Positions 34,352-46,906 are shown, counted from the first letter of the stretch. The stretch is 64,000 bases of DNA from Silene conica (GCA_029255685.2 CM055314.2:43172772-43236771), one strand, 5' to 3'. Notes: generated by a model not told the origin, from the letters alone. A program made the numbers and translations.

Positions 34352-37300
34352 AAGTGGTATCAGAGCGAACGATCCTCAGGCCTAAACCAAATGAATAATA
34401 ATGAACGTAGGAAGAGTCAAATAAAATGAACCCCGAGATGGGACTGTTAGGAGCCCCAAAAAGGAAGGGGATGAGTTAGGGGCCCCCTCACACCAGGCCT
34501 GGGCCCTTTCGGTTCTGTCTCGGGAACCCAATGAGTGAAATTGAAGAGTGGGGTAGATTCTATAGTGACCTAGTCATCTTGTCCTAACGTTCTTGCAGGA
34601 GAAGAATGAGGTAAGTAATATCTGAGTATGATTAATAATGTCGGATGGAAAGATGTGTGTAATATGAAATGTGGATCAATCTGGATGATGGAATCGCAAT
34701 TCTAAGAGTTTAGAGGTGTAATTGTGAACAATGGTTAGAGTAGCGTGATCATAATATGTTGGTGTTTGGAATGTTCTTATGGTATATGGTTAGTAAATGA
34801 CTATCGTAGCTATGCAATATATTGGTTGGAATTTAGATATGAATGATCAGATTCAGATGTTGTAGTAATCCATGTCTAGTGATATGCGGAATGAATTCCC
34901 TAAGCCATGAATGTATATAGTTATGTGCTGCATATATCATACTTAAGATTTTATGCCTTTTATACGCTTTTAAAATTTGTTATAGAGATAGTAATCAATA
35001 AGTGACTCTGTGGTGACTCCTAGTTTATATTTCCGTATTTGAATAGGTTGTGAGTATGTGACAGTAGAAACTAATTTATTTATATACACAAGTATAACTA
35101 TCGAGTTATTTAGTTGAGACTACTTTTAGTTTCGAGATCCTTACCGTGTTCTAGATGATAATTATTGGTGAAATGAGGAATGCATGTTGTTATGGTACAA
35201 AGTGATGTCTATGCTTCATTTGTATGCCAACATATTTTGGAAAAATAATGGTTATATTTAAATACGATAGTGTGGTGATTTCGAGGAACACAAATTTTTG
35301 ATAAAATTTTTGGAATGTTACCTTGCATGTGAGGACTGCCATTTAAAGTGTGTTCTCTCTATGTGTAAGAAAATTTTATGTATGATAAGCCATGTAGATC
35401 TTAACGAGTCGTTATTTAATAGTGGTTTCTGCAAGTTGTCCAATTTTCTGTCGAATCGCTGTAAAGTCTTCTTCAGACCAACTGAGTGTTTAAAAATTGT
35501 TATAAGTAATTTCCTTAGGATATACATTTGATTCTTTTCCTATGATTAGTTAATTCATTATACTTTTAAAACTCGCAATATAGTTGAGCGATTATTTAAT
35601 TGTGATTTTTTTTATAAGTGCTGCAGCATGCTTATTGGTGAAATTATGGGTTAGATAAGTTTTATATAAAAGTTCAATCAATTAAGGATTATGTGATGTA
35701 ACCACGTGACACTCTATTATGGCTTTAGTAACATGAACAGTAGTCATATGATAAGAATATGGACCTTACTACATGGAATGTAACCTTGCTTATTTCGTTG
35801 GATTTTATATAATATAGTTTCAATTATACGGACGCTCCTACTTTCTATTGTTATGACCTCAAAATAATTATGTGGTGTACCTATGTGATGTTAAAATCAG
35901 GTTTATCAGAGAAGAGTCTTGACGAGTGGTAGAATGAAATTTAACTAGTAAGATTATTAGCACGATGTCATGAGTAAAAGTTATATAACAATTTAATTGT
36001 TATAATTAATGGTGGTTATTTTGAACAACGTGAACCTTGTTGCTGTTCTTTCGTATATTAAAGGTACATCTTTGTCTAGTTTCCTGATATAATAGCCCTA
36101 TGACTTCGTCATGTATACTGTTGTGCCATAAAATGAATTGCATATTACTATGTTCAAAATCTGATCACGATGTATTGATTTATTAATTAGTTTGGCGTGG
36201 GATTTAGTGTTGTGCATTCGTTTACTTTTATCGTTAAAATTTTCATGATTCATGAACTACAATTTACGAGAAGATGTTAGTAAAAAGGAATCAGAATGTT
36301 CCCGTGTAGCCTTAATTCCTATCTGTAGCTTGTAGAATTGCCTTTTTATTCGTGTTTATAAATTATCACAAATTACCGTTTCAATGTTTCAAATGTTTCA
36401 AAATATTTTCGATGTATTAAACCATGCTTAAGCTTGCTGTTTAGTAATTATGATGATTGTTTGCAATATGATATATCCTGTAACTATGTGTTGATGAAAT
36501 CGTGCACGAAAAATTACTTGTTGCGCGTTAGGTAACCCTTTATTTTGCAAGTCACTTATTTTAATAGTTTCATGATAAAGAATGTAATGTGAGTGGACCG
36601 GAAATGTACCTACGTGGTTTTATTAACCTATCGACATCTGAGAATGTTAAACGGTCTTGTAAGTCTATGATTGGTGCATATTTTGTGAAACGTGCCAATG
36701 CTCCATGTTTAATGACGTACATTAAAGTTTTGCTCTATGTCTTTTCCTAAAATATGATTTTGCTTCTATAATATGATTATGAGCATGAAACGTTTTAATT
36801 TTTCAATTATGAACTATGAGCTTCTTGATTGTTTACATCGTTGTAACTCCCTTAGCTCTGTGTTATCATTTTAAGGGTATATAAGGGTAGCTACTCTGAC
36901 CTTGTTTTACTGCGTAACACGATTCGGCCGATCCTAATACTCTTATTATTGGTGGAGGTTATATGTTTTCATGATAATTGATATGAGATTCTTACGAGTG
37001 CTTATTTGAGTTGAATATTAGTAACTGTTATTCTATTTTGCTAGTTAATATTTTCTATTCATAAGATAATTCTTTTGTTTGTGAGACGGGTTGAGTTGTG
37101 ATCTGAGATGGGTAAACTTTTGGTAAATGATTATTTTGTGTTAGGTGTAATAATTCTGTATTAGATTCGTCTGGTATAGTGTACAAGTTCTTGTTTCATG
37201 AGTTGTGGAATTGTAAGTGTACATACAAACGTGTCGAGGAATTAGTAAAGGTACGTATAATGACATGTTAAATAGCTGATGAGATTGAGTCTGAGGGGAT

Positions 37301-38089
37301 AGAGTTGCTCGTGAGTTAACAAAGACCCTGGCTGTTTGTATTGAGAGTGAGATTGCAGTTCAGTGTTATATCGAGTCGTTGCATTCTTTGACCTTGACAC
37401 GTGGTAGCGTTTTTGTTCTCTAAGTGTTGATCAGATCCTTTAATGAGATAACTGACAATATTGATATTGGAATTGAGATGAGAATCGTTAGTGGCATTAA
37501 GTTATGAGTTATTAGGCCGTTGTGCCCCATTGTGTTAAGGTCCAGTGTGACCTTGGTTATCGAGTTATATTCGAAATTTGAGATCGATATTGAGATGGAA
37601 GTTTCAATTACGGTTTTACTTCGCCAGTTCACTCACCCCTTGTCTTTCGTCTTAGATGCGACGATGAGTGCGATACTTGGTTACTTGGAGTTAGATTTTA
37701 TGAGATAAAGTAATGAGTGAGATGGAGTACTAAGTTAGAATGTTTATGGGGTTACGGGGACGTAACCATGTTTTAAGGAGGATATGATTGTAAAATCTTA
37801 ATGATTTATGATATGGCTAGTTGTTATGACATGACTAACTGATATATCGTGACTAATTGAATATACTTGATAACCCTGCTGTGTATGTTACGCACTATAT
37901 CGTGATTGTTGAAGTATCATGTGTTACCGTGTGTGTTAAACTTTGGGGACAAAGTTTTCTTAAGGGGGATAGAATGTAACATCTCGCATTTCTTAAGTAT
38001 TACTTGTCATTGTTCATGCTTGCTACGTGTTTCTTCACTGTTATGGGGTGGTGAACTTCGGGACGAAGTTCATTTTGAGGAAGGAAGAC
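34352..38089 (+). other. Non-coding internal region of the Tekay-like element
   Basis: AT-rich sequence with many stops in all frames; only short frames below about 80 codons are present and none looks like a known domain. Near the 3' end two similar motifs occur: AACTTTGGGGACAAAGTT (about 37937) with a purine run, and GAACTTCGGGACGAAGTTC (38053-38071), a perfect 8-bp stem with a 3-nt loop, just before the polypurine tract TTTGAGGAAGGAAGAC. Confidence 0.75.
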
Positions 38090-41043
38090 TGTAATACTCC
38101 GTATTTTAATATATTTTATTTTAATATTTATTATTATAATTGATGTTTTGATAGTATTCGAACGTTGTATTCGATAATTAATTTATCGAATAAGTGTTGT
38201 TACTTTTTATTATAATATTTATAATTTATTTTTTTTAATTTATCGAATAGTCTTTTTTTTTATTATTATTTATTTCTCGTGTCGATAATACTTGGGCGTT
38301 AGTTTTATATTCAATAAATAGGTTATCACATAACGGATATAGTTGTCGATATTTTATACGTTGTTGGTGGGAGTTGAACTCGGGATCTTTGGCAGACTTT
38401 GGTTTTGGGCCTCGAATTGGGTGTTGCCTTTGTATCAGCCCACACACCTCGCCACTTACACAAAAACACAAACACACAAACAGCCACAACTCCCACTCCT
38501 GTCGTCAAAACAAAACAGCCCTAAAACTCTACCCTAACCCTATCAACGCTCGTCATACTCTCACACATCCCCTGCCGCCACATCAGAGACCAAGAAGGAG
38601 GGTTCACCAGGTGGTTCAGGGTGGCCTAGGGTGGTTCATTGGGCAAGGGAGATAGGTAGCGGGTTTCGCGTGGAACATTTCTAACAAGCTTGGAATTATC
38701 TGCATTCCTGCTGTTTGAGGTAGGGGAATACCGTATGCCTGTTGATGAGTTATTTGATTATTAATCGTTGTTAACAATGTTCGTCTTATTATATTGAATG
38801 ATTGATATATTGCTTTATTTGATTGAATAATTTTGTGACACGATACGATGTGACGAATAATGGGTCTTGTGATATGGAGCGGAGTATATTGGGTCTTGTG
38901 ACTGGTGTGGAGTATATTGGGTCTTGTGACTGGTGTGGAGTATATTGGGTCTTGTGATTGGTGCGGAGTATACTGGGTCTTGTGATCGGTGCGGAGAATA
39001 TTGGGTCTTGTGATCGGTGCGGAGTTGATTTGGCGTTGGATCGGTGCGGAGTTATTTGGTGTTGGATCGGTGCGGAGAAGGGATGATTGATCCCAATATA
39101 TATATGATAGTGTTTGTTATTTATTTTTCCTCTACTCAACCTCGTGCTTGACCCTGTGTATTCGTGTACACCTACGATGATCCGGAATGGGGAGTAAATT
39201 CTACAGGTCAGTGACAGAAGGATTGGGAGCTTGGGCATGGAGAGAGACATGGCTTGGACCTACTTAGAGTTAGACCACACTTAGATATCTTCGGTTGTAC
39301 TTTTATTTTCATCAAAGTTTGGACCTCGTAGTTGTTGTAATACCAAAGTTTAAAATTTTATCAAATTCATATAAAGTACTTTGGGTTGTGTTACTTCGTT
39401 ATACACTGCCTCGGTCATTCCGAGATGATAACAGTCTTATGTTTTTGAGATGGTAACATCTCGCGTTTCTTAAGTATTACTCGTCATTGTTCATGCTTGC
39501 TACGTGTTCCTTCACTGTTATGGGGTGGTGAACTTCGGGACGAAGTTCATTTTGAGGAGGGAAGACTGTAATACTCCGTATTTTAATATATTTTATTTTA
39601 ATATTTATTATTATAATTGATGTTTTGATAGTATTCGAACGTTGTATTCGATAATTAATTTATCGAATAAGTGAGGTTACTTTTTATTATAATATTTATA
39701 ATTTATTTTTTTTAATTTATCGATTAGTCTTTTTTTTTATTATTATTTATTTCTCGTGTCGATAATACTTGGCCGTTAGTTTTATATTCAATAAATAGGT
39801 TATCACATAACGGATATAGGTGTCGATATTTTATACGTTGTTCGTGGGAGTTGAACTCGGGATCTTTTGCAGACTTTGGTTTTGGGCCTCGAATTGGGTG
39901 TTGCCTTTGTATCAGCCCACACACCTCGCCACTTACACAAAAACACAAACACGCAAACAGCCACAACTCCCACTCCTGCCGTCAAAACAAAACAGCCCTA
40001 AAACTCTACCCTAACCCTATCAACGCTCGTCATACTCTCACACATCCCCTGCCGCCACATCAGAGACCAAGAAGGAGGGTTCACCAGGTGGTTCAGGGTG
40101 GCCTAGGGTGGTTCGTTGGGCAAGGGAGATAGGTAGCGGGTTTCGCGTGGAACATTTCTAACAAGCTTGGAATTATCTGCATTCCTGCTGTTTGAGGTAG
40201 GGGAATACCGTATGCCTGTTGATGAGTTATTTGATTATTAATCGTTGTTAACAATGTTCGTCTTATTATATTGAATGATTGATATATTGCTTTATTTGAT
40301 TGAATAATTTTGTGACACGATACGATGTGACGAATAATGGGTCTTGTGATATGGAGCGGAGTATATTGGGTCTTGTGACTGGTGTGGAGTATATTGGGTC
40401 TTGTGACTGGTGTGGAGTATATTGGGTCTTGTGATTGGTGCGGAGTATACTGGGTCTTGTGATCGGTGCGGAGAATATTGGGTCTTGTGATCGGTGCGGA
40501 GTTGATTTGGCGTTGGATCGGTGCGGAGTTATTTGGTGTTGGATCGGTGCGGAGAAGGGATGATTGATCCCAATATATATATGATAGTGTTTGTTATTTA
40601 TTTTTCCTCTACTCAACCTCGTGCTTGACCCTGTGTATTCGTGTACACCTACGATGATCCGGAATGGGGAGTAAATTCTACAGGTCAGTGACAGACGGAT
40701 TGGGAGCTTGGGCATGGAGAGAGACATGGCTTGGACCTACTTAGAGTTAGACCACACTTAGATATCTTCGGTTGTACTTTTATTTTCATCAAAGTTTGGA
40801 CCTCGTAGTTGTTGTAATACCAAAGTTTAAAATTTTATCAAATTCATATAAAGTACTTTGGGTTGTGTTACTTCGTTATTCACTGCCTCGGTCATTCCGA
40901 GATGATAACAGTCTTATGTTTTTGAGATGGTAACATCTCGCGTTTCTTAAGTATTACTCGTCATTGTTCATGCTTGCTACGTGTTCCTTCACTGTTATGG
41001 GGTGGTGAACTTCGGGACGAAGTTCATTTTGAGGAGGGAAGAC
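38090..41043 (+). repeat. Two tandem 1,477-bp units (LTR plus 3' internal end)
   Basis: Units 38090-39566 and 39567-41043 are nearly identical and have exactly the same length. Each consists of most of an LTR, including the 28-bp minisatellite (about 38862-39076 and 40339-40553), followed by about 120 bp from the element's 3' internal end. That part includes the hairpin GAACTTCGGGACGAAGTTC (39530-39548 and 41007-41025) and purine tract. A full LTR follows at 41044. The arrangement suggests duplication by unequal exchange after the element was already in place. Confidence 0.9.
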
Positions 41044-42445
41044 TGTAATACTCCGTATTTTAATATATTTTATTTTAATATTTATTATTATAATTGATGT
41101 TTTGATAGTATTCGAACGTTGTATTCGATAATTAATTTATCGAATAAGTGTTGTTACTTTTTGTTATAATATTTATAATTTTTTTTTTTTAATTTATCGA
41201 ATAGTCTTTTTTTTATTATTATTTATTTCTCGTGTCGATAATACTTGGCCGTTAGTTTTATATTCAATAAATAGGTTATCACATAACGGATATAGTTGTC
41301 GATATTTTATACGTTGTTGGTGGGAGTTGAACTCGGGATCTTTGGCAGACTTTGGTTTTGGGCCTCGAATTGGGTGTTGCCTTTGTATCAGCCCACACAC
41401 CTCGCCACTTACACAAAAACACAAACACACAAACAGCCACAACTCCCACTCCTGCCGTCAAAACAAAACAGCCCTAAAACTCTACCCTAACCCTATCAAC
41501 GCTCGTCATACTCTCACACATCCCCTGCCGCCACATCAGAGACCAAGAAGGAGGGTTCACCAGGTGGTTCAAGGTGGCCTAGGGTGGTTCGTTGGGCAAG
41601 GGAGATAGGTAGCGGGTTTCGCGTGGAACATTTCTAACAAGCTTGGAATTATCTGCATTCCTGCTGTTTGAGGTAGGGGAATACCGTATGCCTGTTGATG
41701 AGTTATTTGATTATTAATCGTTGTTAACAATGTTCGTCTTATTATATTGAATGATTGATATATTGCTTTATTTGATTGAATAATTCTGTGACACGATACG
41801 ATGTGACGAATAATGGGTCTTGTGATATGGAGCGGAGTATATTGGGTCTTGTGACTGGTGTGGAGTATATTGGGTCTTGTGACTGGTGTGGAGTATAATG
41901 GGTCTTGTGATTGGTGCGGAGTATACTGGGTCTTGTGATCGGTGCGGAGAATATTGGGTCTTGTGATCGGTGCGGAGTTTATTTGGCGTTGGATCGGTGC
42001 GGAGTTATTTGGTGTTGGATCGGTGCGGAGAAGGGATGATTGATCCCAATATATATATATGATAGTGTTTGTTATTTATTTTTCCTCTACTCAACCTCGT
42101 GGTTGACCCTGTGTATTCGTGTACACCTACGATGATCCGGAATGGGGACTAGATTCTACAGGTCAGTGACATACGGATTGGGAGCTTTGGCATGGAGAGA
42201 GACATGGCTTGGACCTACTTAGAGTTAGACCACACTTAGATATCTTCGGTTGTACTTTTATTTTCTTCAAAGTTTGGACCTCGTAGTTGTTGTAATACCA
42301 AAGTTTAAAATTTTATCAAATTCATATAAAGTTCTTTGGGTTGTGTTACTTTGTTATTCACTGCCTCGGTCATTCCGAGATGGTAACAGTCTTATTTATT
42401 TGAGAATGTCTGGCTAAACGCTCTTAAATAAATGGGGGTGTTACA
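41044..42445 (+). repeat. 3' LTR of the Tekay-like element (1,402 bp)
   Basis: A complete LTR with TG...CA ends, minisatellite at about 41815-42030, followed by the CCATG duplication. It aligns with 32953-34351 end to end. Confidence 0.92.
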
Positions 42446-43073
42446 CCATGTCCTTCTCTGCTTGGACGAGCATCTTATGCAATTCGTTCAAAGAGGTCTC
42501 TTGATTGCGCATGTTGAAGTTCACCCGGAACTGTGCATACGACTTCACTTTGTTAAGAGAGTGAAATACTCGATCTATTATGAGGGAGTCGGGAACATAC
42601 GCTCCTTGCACCTTAAGGGTCTCAACAAGTTCAACTTACTTGAGCACGTGAGGGCTAACCTTTTGCCCTTCCTTCAAACTGAGATCGAAGAAGGCGGAGG
42701 TCGCCTCATACTGAATTACCCTAGGAGCTTGCGAAAACATGGTCGCAAGCTTAGTGTAAATCTCGTATGACGTGCTAAGCTTAATCATGGTCCTTTGGAG
42801 ATCCGGCTCCATGGAGAAAATAAGCACGTTCTTGAGAGCGGGCGACTCTTTCATATAGGCCTCATAGGCCTCACGAGTCACAGCCACGGAGCGAGCGGTG
42901 GGAGTGGGAGGAATGGCTTCGGTAAGGTAACGAGTCTTATCGTCACCTTCCGCGGCGAAAAGTAATTGCGCGTCTCAATCCTTAAAATTGGCACCGTGCT
43001 TGTCTAGCATGCATCGATCCATGAAGGATCGAAGCCATGATACGTTTGTGAGTGGAGGAGCGATAACGGCCAT
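42446..43073 (-). pseudogene. Copia gag, N-terminal and central part
   Basis: Starting at the ATG on the minus strand (43073-43071), the product begins MAVIAPPLTNVSWL and continues with RCMLDKHGANFKDW, EAYEAYMKESPALKNVL, MFSQAPRVIQYEATSAFFDL and SLKEGQKVSPHVLK. This is a UBN2-type gag of Ty1/copia elements. Similarity to the plus-strand gag at 61002-61955 is obvious along the whole length. It is broken, and it continues at 32952-32692. Confidence 0.88.
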
Positions 43074-43170
43074 AGATGATGATTGAAAATGAACTACAAA
43101 TAAAACGAAGGAATTAAAACAATTATCGTTTATAAAACTTGTAAATATTTTAAACAAGTTGAACATTTAC

Positions 43171-43270
43171 TGTAATACCTCGTATTTTTTTATATATTAT
43201 TATTATTCGTAATTATTTTGACGGGATTTCAACGTTATATTCGATAATTAATTTATCGAATAAGTGTCGT
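43171..43270 (+). repeat. Start of a Tekay-like LTR, interrupted
   Basis: About 100 bp beginning TGTAATACCTCGTATTT that resembles the first 110 bp of the LTR at 32953 (shared ATTCGATAATTAATTTATCG). It is inserted in the 5' leader of the minus-strand copia element and is cut at 43270 by the Athila-like element. The rest of this LTR is not seen in the window. Confidence 0.72.
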
Positions 43271-43587
43271 TGATGCCCCTCATTTATACCTTATTCTGAC
43301 TCGATTTTGTGCGCTTAATTGTTTAATAAGCTCATTTATTTACTAATTTATAATAATTAGTCGTATTAGTTTATATATATATTATTTATTTGTATTTATG
43401 CATAATATTAGTAATATTATTATTAGTTTATTAATTTAATGCAAATGTGAGGCGGAAAGTGAGACAGGAATATGATAAGGGAAAGTGAGGCGGAAGTGTA
43501 AGACGGTATTATGAATTGAAATGGCCAAGTCTTGAAGAAACAAGCAAGTGTAGAATTTAGACGCAAGAATCAAGCTATCAGCCAAAT

Positions 43588-44100
43588 ATGCGACGATCTT
43601 TGCTGAGCATCTGATATGACTTTCGGCCACCGTATCAACCACCGCTTACCACCATTGGCTACCCCATACTTCCACCTTTGCAACCATATCACCCATGACC
43701 ACCACAAACCACCATGGCATCCACCACGAGCCCCTCAACCTTCCTTGTCCACTAACAAAATTTTGCCAAGTATGAAAAATAAACTAAGTAAAGGAGCAAC
43801 CGCAACCTGCGACGGTCTTTGCTCAACATCTGATACCACCTCTAGCCACCATGGCAGCCACCACTAACCACCATTGACCACCCTATACTTCCACCTTCGC
43901 AACCCAACCTCTCATAACCACCACTGACCAACATGCTAGCCACTACGACCTCCCCTTTTCGCGCGACCAACTTTCAGCCACCATTACAGCCACCTCCGGC
44001 CACCATATCAGCCACCCATCACCGTCACCTAAATCCCCTCACGTCCAGCTCCTCATAACTACCATCTACGCCGACCGCCGACCACCAAAGTAGCAGCCAC
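43588..44100 (+). repeat. CCACC-rich tandem duplication inside the Athila-like LTR
   Basis: A segment of about 220 bp starting GCGACGATCTTTGCTGAGCA (43588) is repeated with divergence from about 43811 (GCGACGGTCTTTGCTCAACA). Both contain many CCACCA words and the phrase CCATACTTCCACCTT or its variant. The short open frames here are by-products of the repeat. Confidence 0.75.
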
Positions 44101-44381
44101 GGTTAAGTCTTCTAGCCCCGTGTGCGCTGCACTTCCCCTGTTTTTTGCTCTGAGATGGGTAACCGTCTACCGCTCTTCTCGCCGGCTCGCGCCACCCTCA
44201 ATTTAGTCCCTTTTGTTCCAGAAGGTTGCCAACCGGTGCACCACCGGCCGCCGGCGAGCCGACGGGGACATACTTGCTGCGTTGGGTCGTTTTATGGCGT
44301 GATACTGTTGTGTTTTGTTACTTATTATTCTTAATATTATTATTATTACTATTAGCTGTAGTACGTATAGTATTATTATTA

Positions 44382-44692
44382 GGAAAATTTAACAAAAATA
44401 ATCCCAACTATCACCCTTCTTCCCAAAATAATCCCAACTATCAATATTCCCGCAATAATCCCAACTTTTATACCACCCTTCTCAAAATAATCTCAACTAT
44501 CACTCTCCTTCTCAAAATAATCCCAACTATTAATATTTCCGCAATAAACATAACATTTCTTAAGACTTATCGGTCATACTAAACTATTTTGAGAAGAGTG
44601 GTATAAAAGTTGGGATTATTGCGGGAATATTGATAGTTGGGATTATTTTGAGAAGAAGGGTGATAGTTGGGATTATATTTGTTAAATTTCCC
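44382..44692. mobile_element. MITE with long inverted repeats (Mutator-like size of duplication)
   Basis: About 311 bp whose two arms, each over 100 bp, are inverted copies (GGAAAATTTAACAAAAATAA at the left, reverse complement of GGGAAATTTAACAAATATAA at the right). Each arm repeats AATAATCCCAACTATC-like words several times. The flanks are TTATTATTA at 44373-44381 and 44693-44701, a 9-bp duplication as expected for Mutator-like elements, but both lie in TTA-rich sequence so the duplication is not independent proof. It has no coding capacity. Confidence 0.8.
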
Positions 44693-44743
<51 letters not shown>

Positions 44744-44775
44744 GTAGTAGTAGTAGTAGTATTATTAGTATATAT
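44693..44775. repeat. TTA/GTA microsatellite
   Basis: About sixteen TTA triplets are followed by several GTA triplets and more TTA. The leucine/valine-rich open frame across it is an artefact. Confidence 0.92.
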
Positions 44776-45586
44776 TTTATTACTTTTGTTATTTGTAATT
44801 AGTCCCTTTAATCTTGTAATTAGAGGGAGTCATATATAAGACTCTTCTCTCATTTGTAAGAAAGGAAGTACTCACAATTTAAGACTACCTTAGATTAGAC
44901 TACCATTAGACTAGAAAATTAGTCTCTCAAATATGTAAGAACCCTAGTTCAAGTTATTTTCCTTCTTTCATTTTCCTCCAATAGTTCTTTAATAATTAGT
45001 CTAATTAGTCTATAGTTTATTGAAATTAGACAATTATTTGGGTTGTAATTTTGGAAGACAAGAAGACATTCATCCTCCATATTTCAATCCAAGTTTCCTC
45101 CTTTAATTTAAGTTGGTATATTTCTTAGCTTAATTTCATCTTATTTCAATTGTTTACATGTTTTCTATTTCATCTTACATTGTTTGTTTAATCTTGTTAC
45201 TAAGTATGTTTTACATAGTTGGTATTGTGTTATTTTTGTTTATCATGTGTGAGTAGATTAATCTAGGGTTAAGGGGAACCTCTGGTGGGACTAGTGGGTT
45301 GGATTTGAGTCGTGTTTTGAATGCTAATCGTTATGGGTAATTTGTCTTTAATCTTTTGCACACAAGGTGTTTGTGGAAATGCCCAAATGAGGGCTTGAGT
45401 AATTCCACTCTTATTATTAGCTATTTTTCGAAACGAGAGTTTGAGACTAGTTAGTATAATGCTTATGCTTTGCCTAGACAAAATACCCATGTTCATAGTT
45501 ACAATTGTTTACATATTTCGTTGGATGTTGGTCTCTAATCTTTTGCTTTGAACATGTTACCGGATTGCTTGGACGAGAGTTCAGCT

Positions 45587-46906
45587 TGTTGGAGGAAGTG
45601 TCCTCGACAATAGTGTGTTGACGTAATTAAAACTCATTTGAATGAAACACAACTGGGAGTGTTACTCTTTTAAAGTCGACTGATCAACATTTACCGCTAA
45701 TGATTGGCAGTCTAGAGTTTGACATTATCGTCATATGATGGTGGTGATCAGTTGATCCCTTAAGGTCATATCTTTAGGGAATTCCGTCTCAATGGAATAA
45801 TTAATTAATTAATAATGTATTGGATACAAATTAATTAATAACTAGAAATTTTGGAAATAATTTTATATGACGAATATTTTATAATGGGATTATAATAATA
45901 ATAGTCAAAGTAATAAAATCGTTTTATTACTCGGTTTTTATTTATTCGTTTGGGAAACGATTAAATTGAGAATGAACACGGTTGATCATAAAATTACAAA
46001 GAGTTGTAATTAAAATTATGATATTACATTTTATACAATAATAATTTCGAAATATTGGAATTATTATTTAAATGTAATAAATTTGTAAATTATGAATTTT
46101 AATAGTTAAAATTGCACAATTAACAAATTGGGTCATGTGTAATGCAACAAGTGTGACATATTACAAATTAACACAATTGACAAAGATAAAATGGGGTCAA
46201 TATTAACCCCATTTCAGCCGTGTAGTATAGAGGTAGTATTGAGGTTGTGTGTGCATTGTGATTGAGTGTGTAAGTGTTCAAAGGTGTGTAAGATGTGTAA
46301 GGAACATGTAAGGCATCTTTGTTCCTTTTGACATTGTGTAAGAGGCCATGCATAGGCTCTTCCTTGCTTCTTTGGCCAGCCATAATGCTTCCACAAGCAA
46401 GCTTATGTGCTTATATAAACACACTCACTATACACTTATGACATGTTAGTTTTTTGGCTAAGTGATTATTGTCGGTGGATGCTTAATAATCTCACTAACA
46501 CATTCATACTACAACTCCATTCTCCCATTTTCTTAAGTAAAATAGTTTTTACTAAGAAAATAATTATTTCCATACTAATAATATTATGGGTAATATTATT
46601 CATATTTCTAGTATACTAATACTAATTTTCTAGTAACAAAATTTGTATTAGTTTGAGATCGGGTCCTTGATACACACCTTTAGGAGACGATTTTTGTTAG
46701 ATCGTTACAAGAGGATTTCGGTTATTTGAAGACTCAAATAATAGGTGATTATTGAGTATAAACCTTCTAAAACCAATGTAAGGACTATCACATCTTATGA
46801 TATCATCATGCATGCATAAGATCCATTTAAGTTTTTATGACTAAACTTAAAGAAACAAAACTCACATAAGACATGAGTATAAAATCAGGAATTTTGGTTC
46901 CAAACA
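45587..46906 (+). repeat. 5' LTR of the non-coding copia-type element
   Basis: 1,320 bp with TG...CA ends, followed two bases later by the primer-binding site. It aligns without length change to 53261-54580. Confidence 0.93.

Larger units (their letters stand above)
32953..42445 (+). mobile_element. Tekay-like (Del) LTR element without visible coding region, with an internal LTR tandem
   Basis: The outer ends are TGTAATACTCC (32953) and GGTGTTACA (42445), flanked by CCATG duplications (32948-32952 and 42446-42450). Parts are a 5' LTR at 32953-34351; primer-binding site TGGTATCAGAGC at 34355-34366; an internal region at 34352-38089; then three further LTR copies starting at 38090, 39567 and 41044, the last being the complete 3' LTR (41044-42445). 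The internal 3.7 kb has no gag or pol domain I can recognise; only its 3' end recalls Tekay/Del elements (GAACTTCGGGACGAAGTTC then a purine tract). It is non-coding as read and may be a non-autonomous derivative. The family call is moderate. Confidence 0.88.
18953..43170 (-). mobile_element. Old copia element (gag visible, no pol), minus strand, host of nested insertions
   Basis: Four blocks belong to one element because each break is a target-site duplication of an inserted element: 43170-42446, 32952-32692, 29568-28528 and 19111-18953. The first two blocks carry a Ty1/copia gag (UBN2-type) starting at 43073. It includes YEAYMKESPALKNVLIFSME in the first block and a zinc-knuckle region (GHWKRNC) in the second. 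The last two are non-coding and lead to the polypurine tract and LTR at 18952. About 2.2 kb of internal sequence is present in total and no protease, integrase or RT is recognisable. The gag is very similar to that at 61002-61955. It is broken and is the oldest layer of this half of the window. Confidence 0.8.

Noticed and set aside
42432-42770. 112-codon plus-strand open frame
   Set aside because: It is antisense to the copia gag, whose minus-strand product is clearly similar to the gag at 61002-61955.
43616-43867. Histidine/proline-rich open frame
   Set aside because: It comes from CCACC-rich tandem repeats inside an Athila-like LTR. The second repeat copy does not keep the frame.
44630-44839. 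Open frame rich in leucine and valine
   Set aside because: It is the translation of the TTA/GTA microsatellite.
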